Of a stretch of DNA of 64,000 bases, positions 17,178 to 25,493 are shown piece after piece (position 1 is the first letter of the stretch; each line of letters opens with the position of its first letter). The notes under the pieces are model-generated. The model was not told the DNA's origin. It saw nothing but the letters and a program-made list of their open reading frames with translations, and did not search any database. A program made the translations under genes and the position numbers. Source of the stretch: Maritimibacter sp. HL-12 (GTDB lineage: Bacteria; Pseudomonadota; Alphaproteobacteria; Rhodobacterales; Rhodobacteraceae); the NCBI RefSeq assembly GCF_900177545.1, contig NZ_FXBQ01000001.1:2288122-2352121 (forward strand), read 5' to 3'.

Positions 17178-17987
17178 ATGAACCAGCACGAATCCGATCA
17201 GTTCAAGGTCAAGGCCGAGCCGTTCTACAGGGTCGTCGCCGGCGAGGATGAGCTTTACGAAGCGGCCTATGCCCGGCGCATGCCGGTGATGCTGAAAGGC
17301 CCCACGGGCTGCGGCAAGTCGCGCTTCGTCGAATACATGGCCTTCAAGCTGGGCCGGCCGCTGATCACAGTGGCCTGCAACGAAGACATGACCGCCTCCG
17401 ATCTCGTCGGCCGCTTCCTGCTCGACAAGGATGGCACCAAGTGGCAGGACGGCCCGCTCACCATGGCCGCCCGGATCGGCGCGATCTGCTACCTCGACGA
17501 GATCGTCGAGGCCCGGCAGGATACCACCGTGGTGATCCACCCGATCACCGACCACCGCCGCCAGTTGCCGCTCGACAAGAAGGGCGAGTTGGTCGATGCC
17601 CATCCCGATTTCCAGCTCGTGATCTCCTACAACCCCGGCTACCAGAGCCTGATGAAGGATCTCAAGCAATCCACCAAGCAGCGTTTCGCCGCGCTTGATT
17701 TCGACTATCCCGAGGCCGGGATCGAAGCCGATATCGTCGCCCGCGAAACCGGGGTGGATGCCGAAACGGCGAAGAAACTCGTGCAGATCGCCCACCGCAC
17801 CCGCAACCTCAAGGGCCACGGGCTGGACGAGGGGATCTCGACCCGCCTTCTGGTCTACGCAGGCCAGATGATCGCCGAGGGCGTCGATCCGCTGGCGGCC
17901 TGCAAGATGACGCTGGTCACCCCGCTGACCGACGACCCCGACATGCGCCAGACCCTTCAGGCGGCGGTGGAGACCTTCTTCGTGTGA
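17178..17987 (+). CDS. cbbQ: RuBisCO activase subunit CbbQ (MoxR-type AAA+ ATPase)
   Basis: A 269-residue MoxR-family AAA+ ATPase. CbbQ forms hexamers that, with CbbO, remodel inhibited form IA RuBisCO to release tight-binding sugar phosphates. Walker A is GPTGCGKS (41-48) and Walker B is CYLDEI (104-109). The NPGYQS segment is a sensor region typical of the NorQ/CbbQ group. It sits between cbbS and cbbO, as in other IAq operons. The closely related NirQ/NorQ proteins act on nitric-oxide reductase, but the context here settles the assignment. Confidence 0.95.
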   Translation: MNQHESDQFKVKAEPFYRVVAGEDELYEAAYARRMPVMLKGPTGCGKSRFVEYMAFKLGRPLITVACNEDMTASDLVGRFLLDKDGTKWQDGPLTMAARIGAICYLDEIVEARQDTTVVIHPITDHRRQLPLDKKGELVDAHPDFQLVISYNPGYQSLMKDLKQSTKQRFAALDFDYPEAGIEADIVARETGVDAETAKKLVQIAHRTRNLKGHGLDEGISTRLLVYAGQMIAEGVDPLAACKMTLVTPLTDDPDMRQTLQAAVETFFV

Positions 17988-17995
17988 GAGGGCAG

Positions 17996-18015
17996 GCGCG
18001 CCCGCCCGGGCGCGC
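17996..18015 (+). other. Intercistronic hairpin between cbbQ and cbbO
   Basis: GCGCGCCC (17996-18003) pairs with GGGCGCGC (18008-18015) around a GCCC loop, without a T-tract. It is the third GC-rich hairpin in consecutive gaps of this operon. Confidence 0.5.
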
Positions 18016-18066
18016 AACGGTGCCGCGCGGTGCCGTCCCCCGTCCGCAACCCGCGAGGACCAGAGC

Positions 18067-20412
18067 ATGACGATCGACCTCGAAGACTACCGCGCCTGCT
18101 TCGCCAAGGCCCCGCCCGAGATGTTCGACACGCTCGAGGCAACCTTCCACGAAGCCGCCCGGGTGATGTCGCCCGCCGCACTTTCGGACTACATGGAAGG
18201 GGCGAAGGGCTTGTGCAGCCTCGGGCGCGGCTACGATCTCGTGCTGGCCTGGCTCGAGAACATGCCCGCCGTGGTCAAGGAATGCGGCGAGGACGTGATC
18301 CGCGATTGCCTCGGCGCGGCGATGAAGCTTTCGTCGATGACCAGCGGCGAGGTGATCGCGCTCCTGTTCTCCAGCCTGCCCACTGCCGCGCGCCGGCTGG
18401 GTGATCCGGAGCTTCTGCGCGGCTATCTCGGCCTCATCCACCAGCTTTCGGCCAAGGCGAGCCGGGGCCTTCGCCCGATGCTCGCCCATATCGACGAGCT
18501 CCTGTCGAAGCTCACGCTTTCGGGGCTGCGCCGCTGGGCCAATTTCGGTGCCGACGCCTACAAGCGCGACCTCGCTGGGCTCACCCGGTATTTCTCCCTC
18601 GAAAGCGCCGATGCGCGCAAGATGCTCCAGCAGGAGCGACGCGGCACGCTGTTCATCGACACCCAGCGCAAGCTCAACTTCTACCTGCGCGCGCTCTGGG
18701 GGCGCGATTTCTTCCTGCGCCCGACGGCGGCCGATTACGAGGGCTTCCGTCCCTATATCGAGCACCACGTCATGCACCTGCCCGACGCGCTCGACGATAT
18801 TGCGGGCATTCCGGGCCTTGAGCTTTACCGCGCGATGACCGCGCACCAGGCCGCGCATATGCAATACACCACCGCGCCGATCTCTGCCGAGCAGCTCAGC
18901 CCGGCACAGATGTTCTTCATCGGGCTGGTGGAAGATGCCCGCGTGGAATGGCGCGCGGCGCGCGATTTTCCCGGCCTCGCCAAGCTCTGGGGACGGCTCC
19001 ACGCGCTAGAACATCAAAGTCCCCTGGAGCATCCCACGGTCGAGGCGCTGGAGCGCTTCGCCCACTTGCTGCTCGACCCCGAGGCGCTCACCGGCAATCC
19101 CGAACTCGACGCGCTGGGGGCGAAGTTCCACGCCGAGATCGCCGCGCGGGCGGGCGACAACACGCTGTCGTGGCACCTTGGCATGGAGCTTTTCCACGTC
19201 TTCGCTGCCCGGCGTGACGTGCCCTCCTTGCGCATCCTCAACACGATCCGCATCCCCTACCGCGACGACAACCGCTTCGTCTGGGAGTTCGAGGAGTTCG
19301 ACTGGGACGCCCACGGCGGCGAATATGTGCCAGCCAGCCAGCGGCAGGTGCGCAAGTATGTTTCGGTCATGGAGATGGCGCACGAGGTCGATACCGAGCT
19401 TGCCGGGGATGACGCGCAGGAAATCTGGGTCTGCAACGACAATTTCATGCCCTACGAAGATGCCGGCGAGGCCACGGTCAGCTTCAACGACATGTGGGGC
19501 AAGGAGCCGATCTCGGCCCCGTTCCACTACCACGAATGGGATTACCAGGTGCAGCTCTTCCGGCCCGACTGGGCCACGGTCTACGAGCGCCGGGTGAACC
19601 GGGGCGACCCGGAACAGATCGACGAGATCCTCGCCGAGCACAAGCCGGTTGCTCACCGGATCCGCCAGATCATCGACATGCTGAGCCCCGCCGGGGTGCA
19701 GCGGGTGCGCGGCATGGAGGACGGTGACGAGATCGACCTCAACGCGGCGGTCGACGCGATGATCTCGATCCGGATGGGCGAACAGCCCAACCCGCGCATC
19801 ACCATGCGCAACGTGATCAAGAACCGCGATCTCGCGGTCACCGTGCTGCTGGACCTGTCGGAAAGCACCAACGATCTCGCGGGCGACGAAGAAACCAAGA
19901 CGGTGCTCGATCTCACCCGCGAGGCCGCCACGCTGGTGGCCACCGCGATCAACGGAATCGGTGATCCCTTCGCGCTTCACGGCTTTGCCTCCGACGGGCG
20001 GCACGACGTGCATTACTACAAGTTCAAGGATTTCGCCCAGCGGTTCGACGAAGAGGCCCGCGCGCGGCTTGCCGGCATGAAGGGGGGGCTGTCGACGCGG
20101 ATGGGCACCGCGCTGCGCCATGCCGGGGCGGGGCTTCTGAAGCAACCCGAGCGGCGCAAGCTGATCCTGCTGGTCACCGACGGTGCGCCGGCCGATATCG
20201 ACGAGCGCGATCCCCAGCACCTGCGCCACGATACCCGCAAGGCGGTGGAAGAGCTTTACGCCAAGGGGGTTTTCACCTACTGCCTGACGCTGGACCCGAA
20301 CGCGGATGCTTACGTCAAACGGATCTTCGGGGAGAACAATTATACCATCGTGGATCACGTGAACCGCCTGCCTGAAAAGCTGCCCACTCTGTTCGCGAGC
20401 CTCACCAGCTAA
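18067..20412 (+). CDS. cbbO: RuBisCO activase adaptor CbbO (von Willebrand A domain)
   Basis: A 781-residue adaptor that links the CbbQ motor to RuBisCO. The long N-terminal part is family-specific. The C-terminal domain is a von Willebrand factor A fold with the metal-binding DLSES (near residue 596) and a later LVTDGAPADI strand. It follows cbbQ by 79 bases. Length and architecture match CbbO/NorD proteins; the operon position distinguishes it from NorD. The stop codon overlaps a short inverted-repeat element starting at 20411. Confidence 0.95.
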   Translation: MTIDLEDYRACFAKAPPEMFDTLEATFHEAARVMSPAALSDYMEGAKGLCSLGRGYDLVLAWLENMPAVVKECGEDVIRDCLGAAMKLSSMTSGEVIALLFSSLPTAARRLGDPELLRGYLGLIHQLSAKASRGLRPMLAHIDELLSKLTLSGLRRWANFGADAYKRDLAGLTRYFSLESADARKMLQQERRGTLFIDTQRKLNFYLRALWGRDFFLRPTAADYEGFRPYIEHHVMHLPDALDDIAGIPGLELYRAMTAHQAAHMQYTTAPISAEQLSPAQMFFIGLVEDARVEWRAARDFPGLAKLWGRLHALEHQSPLEHPTVEALERFAHLLLDPEALTGNPELDALGAKFHAEIAARAGDNTLSWHLGMELFHVFAARRDVPSLRILNTIRIPYRDDNRFVWEFEEFDWDAHGGEYVPASQRQVRKYVSVMEMAHEVDTELAGDDAQEIWVCNDNFMPYEDAGEATVSFNDMWGKEPISAPFHYHEWDYQVQLFRPDWATVYERRVNRGDPEQIDEILAEHKPVAHRIRQIIDMLSPAGVQRVRGMEDGDEIDLNAAVDAMISIRMGEQPNPRITMRNVIKNRDLAVTVLLDLSESTNDLAGDEETKTVLDLTREAATLVATAINGIGDPFALHGFASDGRHDVHYYKFKDFAQRFDEEARARLAGMKGGLSTRMGTALRHAGAGLLKQPERRKLILLVTDGAPADIDERDPQHLRHDTRKAVEELYAKGVFTYCLTLDPNADAYVKRIFGENNYTIVDHVNRLPEKLPTLFASLTS

Positions 20413-20523
20413 AGCGTTTTGCGATTTTGTCGAGATGCAACGACGAGGCGAAACGCGCGGAACCCATTGATGTTGTGTGCGCTTCGCGAAATACCTGAAT
20501 CACTGCTTTTCGCGAAACGCGTT
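20411..20523. repeat. Small inverted-repeat (MITE/REP-like) element after cbbO
   Basis: The 122-base gap after cbbO begins with AAAGCGTTTTGCGA (20411-20424) and ends with TCGCGAAACGCGTT (20510-20523). The two are imperfect inverted copies (about 12 of 14 bases), and further GCGAAACGCG/CTTCGCGAA words lie inside. The style is that of short palindromic interspersed elements. It also reaches the ribosome site of the next gene. Confidence 0.4.
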
Positions 20524-20534
20524 AGGGGATGGCC

Positions 20535-20846
20535 ATGAAAGAACTCAAACGTTACGTCGGCATCGACAACGACCTGCACGGCGGGATGACCGATACCGGC
20601 AAGATCATCCGCGACGCCTGGGCGTTCGGGCTGATCCCCGAGACGGAAACCTGCGAGGGTTGGCTGGCGCAGGGGATCGAAGGGCTTTGGGTCAAGGTCA
20701 ACGCCGAGTGGGAAAAATACGGCTTCCGCGTTGGCGGCATGCCGCCCGAGATGCAGGAACGCTACCTGCGCATCCAGACCGAGGCGATGGAGCGGGCGAA
20801 GGCCGCGGGCTGGAGCGGCGCGCAGGAGCTTATGGGCGACGTTTGA
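20535..20846 (+). CDS. Small conserved-looking protein downstream of cbbO, function unknown
   Basis: A 103-residue soluble protein, not assigned to a family with certainty. It begins MKELKRYVGIDNDLHGG and contains GKIIRDAWAFGLIPE and TCEGWLAQGIEGLWVKVNAEW, then a charged helical C-terminus. The AGGGG at 20524-20528 is correctly spaced for the ATG at 20535 rather than the in-frame ATG at 20529. It is co-directional with cbbLSQO and the last gene before a convergent gene. A role in carbon fixation or RuBisCO activation is possible from location only. Confidence 0.6.
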   Translation: MKELKRYVGIDNDLHGGMTDTGKIIRDAWAFGLIPETETCEGWLAQGIEGLWVKVNAEWEKYGFRVGGMPPEMQERYLRIQTEAMERAKAAGWSGAQELMGDV

Positions 20847-20852
20847 TCCCGT

Positions 20853-21668
20853 TCAGCGGCGGGTGGGCGCGGTTTCGATCTTCGCCCAGACCGCGGCCAG
20901 ATCGGCGTGGTCCACGTCGAGGCGGAATTCCTCCCGCAGCACCCGGGCAAAGTCTTCGAACCGGTCGATCACCCGGGTTTCGGTCTCCGGCGGCATCCCC
21001 AGCGTGAGCGCGCGGTTGAACATCGCCCGCCGCCCGTCAGGGCCGTGCAGGGCCAACATGAGGTTCGCTTTGAACGGGGCACCGTCCCAACTCGCGCAAA
21101 GAAAATTCGCCGCTTCCAGATCAATCCGGCGCGCCGTGTGCCCGTCAAAGCCGTAGAGCGAGATCCAGACGTCGCCCGCCTGGCGCTCGACCACCGTCTC
21201 CCCCGCCACTGCGTCGCGCACCACGCGATATGCACCGTTCGGCAACACCTGCGGGCCGGGCTCGTCAAGGCCAACCGGATGCAGCGCGCCGTGGCCGCCG
21301 AAGCCGGTATCAGCCAGCCAGCGCGCGGCCTCCACCGTGACCTCGAAAGCCTGGTGGGTGCGCGCGCCACCCTCGGGCGCGCCATTGCGCACCCGGGCAA
21401 GCAGCGTGCGGGGCGCATAGCCGAGCGCCTCAAGCGCGTGGCCGAACAACCGGTTGTGCTCGAAGCAGTAGCCGCCACGTTCGCGGGCGAGAAGCTTGTC
21501 GGAAAGCGATTTTGGATCGAGGCTCGGCACCCGCCCGAGCAGCGGATCAATGTTCTCGAAAGGGATCGCGCGCATGTGCGATTCCTGCAAGGCACGCAGC
21601 CCCGCCAGCCCGTCCGGCACATTTGAAAGCCGGATTCGGTCAAGATATGCGTTTAGCCGAAAACCCAT
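20853..21668 (-). CDS. Arylamine N-acetyltransferase
   Basis: A 271-residue member of the NAT family, which transfers acetyl from acetyl-CoA to aromatic amines, hydrazines or related acceptors. The catalytic triad is visible: cysteine in ERGGYCFEHN, histidine in RTHQAFEV and aspartate in LADTGFGG. The N-terminal ESHMRAIPFENIDPLLG is a family signature. The ATG at 21668 is chosen because the open frame upstream runs into the neighbouring ligase gene. It lies just downstream of the glutamine-synthetase-like gene with only 7 bases between, so co-transcription is likely. Confidence 0.92.
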   Translation of the reverse strand: MGFRLNAYLDRIRLSNVPDGLAGLRALQESHMRAIPFENIDPLLGRVPSLDPKSLSDKLLARERGGYCFEHNRLFGHALEALGYAPRTLLARVRNGAPEGGARTHQAFEVTVEAARWLADTGFGGHGALHPVGLDEPGPQVLPNGAYRVVRDAVAGETVVERQAGDVWISLYGFDGHTARRIDLEAANFLCASWDGAPFKANLMLALHGPDGRRAMFNRALTLGMPPETETRVIDRFEDFARVLREEFRLDVDHADLAAVWAKIETAPTRR

Positions 21669-21675
21669 GTCATGC

Positions 21676-23145
21676 TCAGAACAACGAGAAGTATTCCGCC
21701 TGCTCCCAGTCCGAGAGCGCGGAGACGTAACGATCCCACTCGGCGTGCTTGATCCGGGCGAGATACTCCACGAACTCGTTGCCGAAGGTGGCGCGCAACA
21801 TCTGCGAGCCCTCGAAGGCGGTGATCGCGTCGAGCAGCGAAGCGGGCAGGCGCTCGGCGTCGGCGTCATAGGGGGTTTCGACCTTCGCGGGAGGGGTCAG
21901 CCCCTGCGCGATGCCCGACAGCCCGCCCGCGATCTGGGTGGCAAAGAGGTAATAGGGGTTGGCGGCAGGCTCCGGCACGCGGTTCTCGATCCGGCTGGCC
22001 GCATCGCCCGGCTTCATCAAGGCGCGGATCATCGCGCCGCGATTGTCTTCGCCCCACTGGATCCGGTCGGGGGCAAGCTGGAACGGCTGGTAGCGCTTGT
22101 AGCCGTTCACCGTGGGGGTGGTGATCAGGCAGCTTTCGCGGGCGTGCGCCAGCAGCCCCGCGATCCATTGCCCGGCCACCGGGGTGAGCGCGCCATCTTT
22201 TTCGGGCATGAACAGGTTGCGCCCCTCGGTATTCACCAGCGACTGGTGGACGTGCCAGCCGCTCGCGGCGGCGTTATCGACCTTGGGGCGGCACATGAAG
22301 GTGGCGTGCAACCCCTCGCGGGCACAAACTTCCTTCACCAGCGTGCGGAACATCACCATGTTGTCGGCCTGGCTCATAGGGTCGCCGGGGTCGAAGGTGA
22401 ACTCGAACTGGCTCGGCCCCATTTCCACTTCCATCGAGCGCAGCGGCAGGCCCAACTCGGCGGAGGCGCGGCGCAAGCGGTCCATCACCGGCTCCAGCCG
22501 GTCGTAAAGCGTTTCGGTGAGAAACTGGTAGCCATGGGCCAGCGCGCGGGTATCGGGCGCGCGCGCGGGCATGGTGGTGTCGCCGTGCGCGAGGCGGGGA
22601 TCGTCGAGGTGAAAAACGTGGAACTCCACTTCCAGCCCGACCACGAGCGCCATGCCGCGCTCGGCAAGCCGGGCCTCAGCCCGGCGCAACACCTCGCGCG
22701 GGGCAAAGCCGATCGGCGCGCCGGTGCGGAAATGCGCATCAGACATCAGCCACGCCGAATGCGGCGACCATGGCAGCGGGCGGAAGCTCGCCGGATCGGG
22801 CACGAGCAGGATATCGCCCGCACCATCCATCGGCCCCGAGCCGATGCCGCTGGCGGCAGACCAGACCGGAAAGGCGGTGCGGTGCGAAGTATCCTTGAGC
22901 AGCAGAGTCGAGGGCGCGGCGAGGCCATTGGCGAAGACCGAAGCCAGCGCCTCGGCCACCACCGCCTTGCCGCGCAAGATTCCGTGCTGATCGGCGAAGA
23001 CGACGCGGACGGTTTCGATCCCCTCCGCCCGCACCCGGGCGATGGTTTCGACGGCGGCCTCTATCCATGCGGCGTCGATCAATCCCATGCGGGCGAGTTG
23101 TCCGGAGGCGATCCGGTTGTGGTCGGCTTGTGTCACGTGCTTCAT
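21676..23145 (-). CDS. Glutamine synthetase family ligase (gamma-glutamylamide synthetase-like)
   Basis: A 489-residue type-I glutamine synthetase fold. It shows the beta-grasp piece VRVVFADQHGILRGK, the metal and ATP region GLEVEFHVF, MEVEMGPSQFEFTF, GWHVHQSLV, and the C-terminal RIENRVPEPAANPYY. Divergence from GlnA and the neighbourhood (Rieske oxygenase, arylamine N-acetyltransferase) suggest a catabolic ligase joining glutamate to an amine, as in PuuA or gamma-glutamylanilide synthase. The amine substrate cannot be read from sequence. It follows the Rieske gene on the same strand after 80 bases. Confidence 0.85.
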   Translation of the reverse strand: MKHVTQADHNRIASGQLARMGLIDAAWIEAAVETIARVRAEGIETVRVVFADQHGILRGKAVVAEALASVFANGLAAPSTLLLKDTSHRTAFPVWSAASGIGSGPMDGAGDILLVPDPASFRPLPWSPHSAWLMSDAHFRTGAPIGFAPREVLRRAEARLAERGMALVVGLEVEFHVFHLDDPRLAHGDTTMPARAPDTRALAHGYQFLTETLYDRLEPVMDRLRRASAELGLPLRSMEVEMGPSQFEFTFDPGDPMSQADNMVMFRTLVKEVCAREGLHATFMCRPKVDNAAASGWHVHQSLVNTEGRNLFMPEKDGALTPVAGQWIAGLLAHARESCLITTPTVNGYKRYQPFQLAPDRIQWGEDNRGAMIRALMKPGDAASRIENRVPEPAANPYYLFATQIAGGLSGIAQGLTPPAKVETPYDADAERLPASLLDAITAFEGSQMLRATFGNEFVEYLARIKHAEWDRYVSALSDWEQAEYFSLF

Positions 23146-23225
23146 CCCAAGGCTGTCGCGCGGCGCGGGCGGCTCACAGGGTGGGCGAGCCGCCGCGCCA
23201 AGGCAAGGTCAATCTGCCGAAAGGC

Positions 23226-24548
23226 TCAGGAGATGGCAGCGTCCCAGCCGGTGCAGGCGGCGCGGCGGGCAGCATCGCCCTCGGTGTAGGCCCGCTCCCA
23301 GTCGCCATCGCTGCACAGCGTATCGTTCGCCGCAGGGCCGTGGATCGTGGCCGGATCGACGCCGTTTCGCATCGGCAAATCCTCCTCCTTGCCCTCGCCG
23401 AGCGACGCGATCGCCGCGCGCAGCTTGCGCCGGTAGCGGATGATGGCGGTGTCGGTCTTGCCGAGGTGTTCCTCGGTGCGATCCTGGATCCGGCCCATGC
23501 TCTCCACCGCCCATTGATCGTGCACGTTGATGTCGAGCCCCATGCCGGTATAGGTTTCGCGCGTCTGTTCGTCGGGGTTGTAACCCCAGTTGTTGCGCGC
23601 GTTCTTGAGCGGGGCGTAATCGGGCAGGCGGTGCTCCTTGAGCCGTTGCTCGCGCATCAGCTCCTTGTTCACCGGCGCGCCGTAGCTCGTGAACATCGAG
23701 TACCAGTAGCAGTTCTCATCGTCGATCGGCACGTGCCACTGGGTGATGATCATCTCGCGGCTCATCGGGATGGTGATCGCCTCGGGGAAGATCTGGTTGG
23801 TGACACGCACATGGGTGCGGCCGTCGTCAAGATGGCGCAGGGCGATGATCCGCATGCCGAAATCAGTGTCTTCCACGCTGATCTCGGGGCGGGGATATTC
23901 GCGCAGGAGCTGCGTCATCGGGATCTCGGTATTCGCCGCCTTGTCGCGGAACTGCTTGCCGTAGCTCTCGGCCGGGTCTTCGTCCTGCAGGAAGCGGTGC
24001 AGGAAGGAGGCATGCGCGGGGTCGATCCCCACTTCGAGCGCCTGCAGCCAGTTGCACTCCCACAAGCCTTTGAAGGCGAAGACGTGGCTTTCCGGCGCGC
24101 GGAAACAATCGAAATCGGGGAAGGCAGGAGGCTCGCCCGGCCCCATCCAGGCGAAGATGATGCCGTTTTTCTCCACCACCGGGTAGGCGGCGGTGCGGAT
24201 GTTTTCATGCATCCGCGAGCCCTCCGGCTCGCCCGGCTGCTCGACGCACTGGCCCTCGCGGTTGAAATGCCAGCCGTGGAACGGGCAGCGCAGGCCGTTG
24301 TCTTCGAGCCGACCATAGCACAGATCAACCCCCCGGTGCGGGCAGCGCCGCCCGATCAGGCCGAGCTTGCCCTCCTCGTCGCGAAACAGCACGAGATCTT
24401 CGCCCAGCAGGCGCACCGGCACCACCGGGCGCTTGCCTTCAAGCTCGTCGGCAAGTGCCGCGGGCTGCCAGTAGCGCCGCAGCACCTCCCCGGCGGGCGT
24501 GCCCGGTCCGGTCTTGGTGATGGTATCGTTCAGGTCCTGGCTGATCAT
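23226..24548 (-). CDS. Rieske-type aromatic ring-hydroxylating oxygenase, alpha subunit
   Basis: A 440-residue oxygenase of the phthalate 4,5-dioxygenase-like (group I) branch. The Rieske [2Fe-2S] ligands are CPHRG and CPFHGW, about 17 residues apart. The mononuclear iron region is seen in EVGIDPAHASFLHRF. No reductase gene is adjacent, so electrons must come from elsewhere. The ATG at 24548 has GGAG upstream, and the frame beyond it enters the IclR operator region. It is divergent from the IclR gene, which probably regulates it. Substrate is unknown. Confidence 0.88.
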   Translation of the reverse strand: MISQDLNDTITKTGPGTPAGEVLRRYWQPAALADELEGKRPVVPVRLLGEDLVLFRDEEGKLGLIGRRCPHRGVDLCYGRLEDNGLRCPFHGWHFNREGQCVEQPGEPEGSRMHENIRTAAYPVVEKNGIIFAWMGPGEPPAFPDFDCFRAPESHVFAFKGLWECNWLQALEVGIDPAHASFLHRFLQDEDPAESYGKQFRDKAANTEIPMTQLLREYPRPEISVEDTDFGMRIIALRHLDDGRTHVRVTNQIFPEAITIPMSREMIITQWHVPIDDENCYWYSMFTSYGAPVNKELMREQRLKEHRLPDYAPLKNARNNWGYNPDEQTRETYTGMGLDINVHDQWAVESMGRIQDRTEEHLGKTDTAIIRYRRKLRAAIASLGEGKEEDLPMRNGVDPATIHGPAANDTLCSDGDWERAYTEGDAARRAACTGWDAAIS

Positions 24549-24586
24549 GGCTGGGTCTCCGCGCGTTCGAGTCCGGTTTCGTCGAT

Positions 24587-24607
24587 TATCGCACAAATTG
24601 TCGCATA
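24587..24607. promoter_or_regulatory. Gapped palindrome, candidate IclR operator
   Basis: Between the Rieske gene and the IclR gene lies TAT-N3-ACAA-N-TTGT-N3-ATA. It is symmetrical at every specified position and both spacers are CGC. It is 39 bases upstream of the Rieske ATG. IclR proteins bind short palindromes in divergent promoters, making this a good operator candidate. Confidence 0.5.
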
Positions 24608-24692
24608 GGCAAGAACCACCTGCGGTTTTGGGTCGCACTCCGGCACGTCTTGGCGCAAAAAGACAGAGGCAGACGAAAAGGGCCGCACCGGC

Positions 24693-25484
24693 ATGGAAAA
24701 TGACCGCGATATTTCGCTGACCTTCCTCAAGGGCCTCACGGTGCTGCGCGTCTTCGATGAAGACCGCGCGGCGCTAACCCTTGCCGAGATCGCCCGCCAG
24801 ACCGGGCTCGACCCGGCCACCGCCCGCCGCCTCGTGCTCACGCTGGTGCGGCTGGGCTACGTGCGCAAGGAGGGCAGGGCGTTCTCGCTCGCACCGCGCG
24901 TTCTGGTGCTCGCGGCGGGGTTCCTGCGCGGGCAGGGCTTCGGCACCCGGGTGCAGCCGGTGCTCAACCGCGCCGCCGCCGCGCTGGGCCTCGGGGTGTC
25001 GCTCGCGATCCGAGACGAGGACCGGGCACTGCTCGTGGCGCAATCGACGCTGGCCGACAGCACGGTGAGTTTCGGGTTCACCATCGGCAGCCGGTTGCCG
25101 CTCGTCCACACCGCGATGGGACGGATGCTGCTCGCCGGTGCCCCGGAAGCGGAACGACACCGCCTGCTCGCCGAGGCCCCGCTCGACGCCCTGACCGCCG
25201 AAAGCGAGACCGACGGCACACGGATCGCGGCAGAGATCGAAACGGCGGCGGCGCAGGGTTACGCCGTCGCGCGTGGCTTCGAGGCGGGCGTGACCGGGAT
25301 CGCCGTCCCGGTCGGGCCGCCGGGAGAGGCGCGCGCGGTGCTGGGTGTGTCCGACCTCCACGCAAGGTTCGAGGGCGAGGGCGCGGTTCTGGCCATTGTC
25401 TCGACGTTGCGCCGCGCGGCGGCAGAACTGGCGCATACGCCGCCGTTCGCGGGCAGAGATCCCGCAAACGGCGGCGTGACCTAG
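24693..25484 (+). CDS. IclR-family transcriptional regulator
   Basis: A 263-residue IclR-type regulator: an N-terminal winged helix (LTLAEIARQTGLDPATARRLVLTL) and the effector domain with SLAPRVLVLA, LPLVHTAMGRMLLA and the GYAVARGFEAGVTGIAVPV segment. The style is close to the PcaR/PobR branch that controls aromatic catabolism. It is divergent from the Rieske-ligase-NAT genes, its likely targets. The ATG at 24693 begins MENDRDISLTFLKG, a typical IclR start. Confidence 0.88.
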   Translation: MENDRDISLTFLKGLTVLRVFDEDRAALTLAEIARQTGLDPATARRLVLTLVRLGYVRKEGRAFSLAPRVLVLAAGFLRGQGFGTRVQPVLNRAAAALGLGVSLAIRDEDRALLVAQSTLADSTVSFGFTIGSRLPLVHTAMGRMLLAGAPEAERHRLLAEAPLDALTAESETDGTRIAAEIETAAAQGYAVARGFEAGVTGIAVPVGPPGEARAVLGVSDLHARFEGEGAVLAIVSTLRRAAAELAHTPPFAGRDPANGGVT

Positions 25485-25493
25485 GCGCGCCTG

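Noticed and set aside
15259-20846. Carboxysome operon
   Set aside because: Form IA RuBisCO can be carboxysomal, but no shell, CsoS2-like or carbonic anhydrase genes lie near; cbbQ and cbbO with cbbR indicate the cytosolic IAq type.
23067-24608. Long plus-strand open frame opposite the Rieske gene
   Set aside because: The minus strand carries complete Rieske iron-sulphur and mononuclear-iron motifs, so this frame is a shadow.
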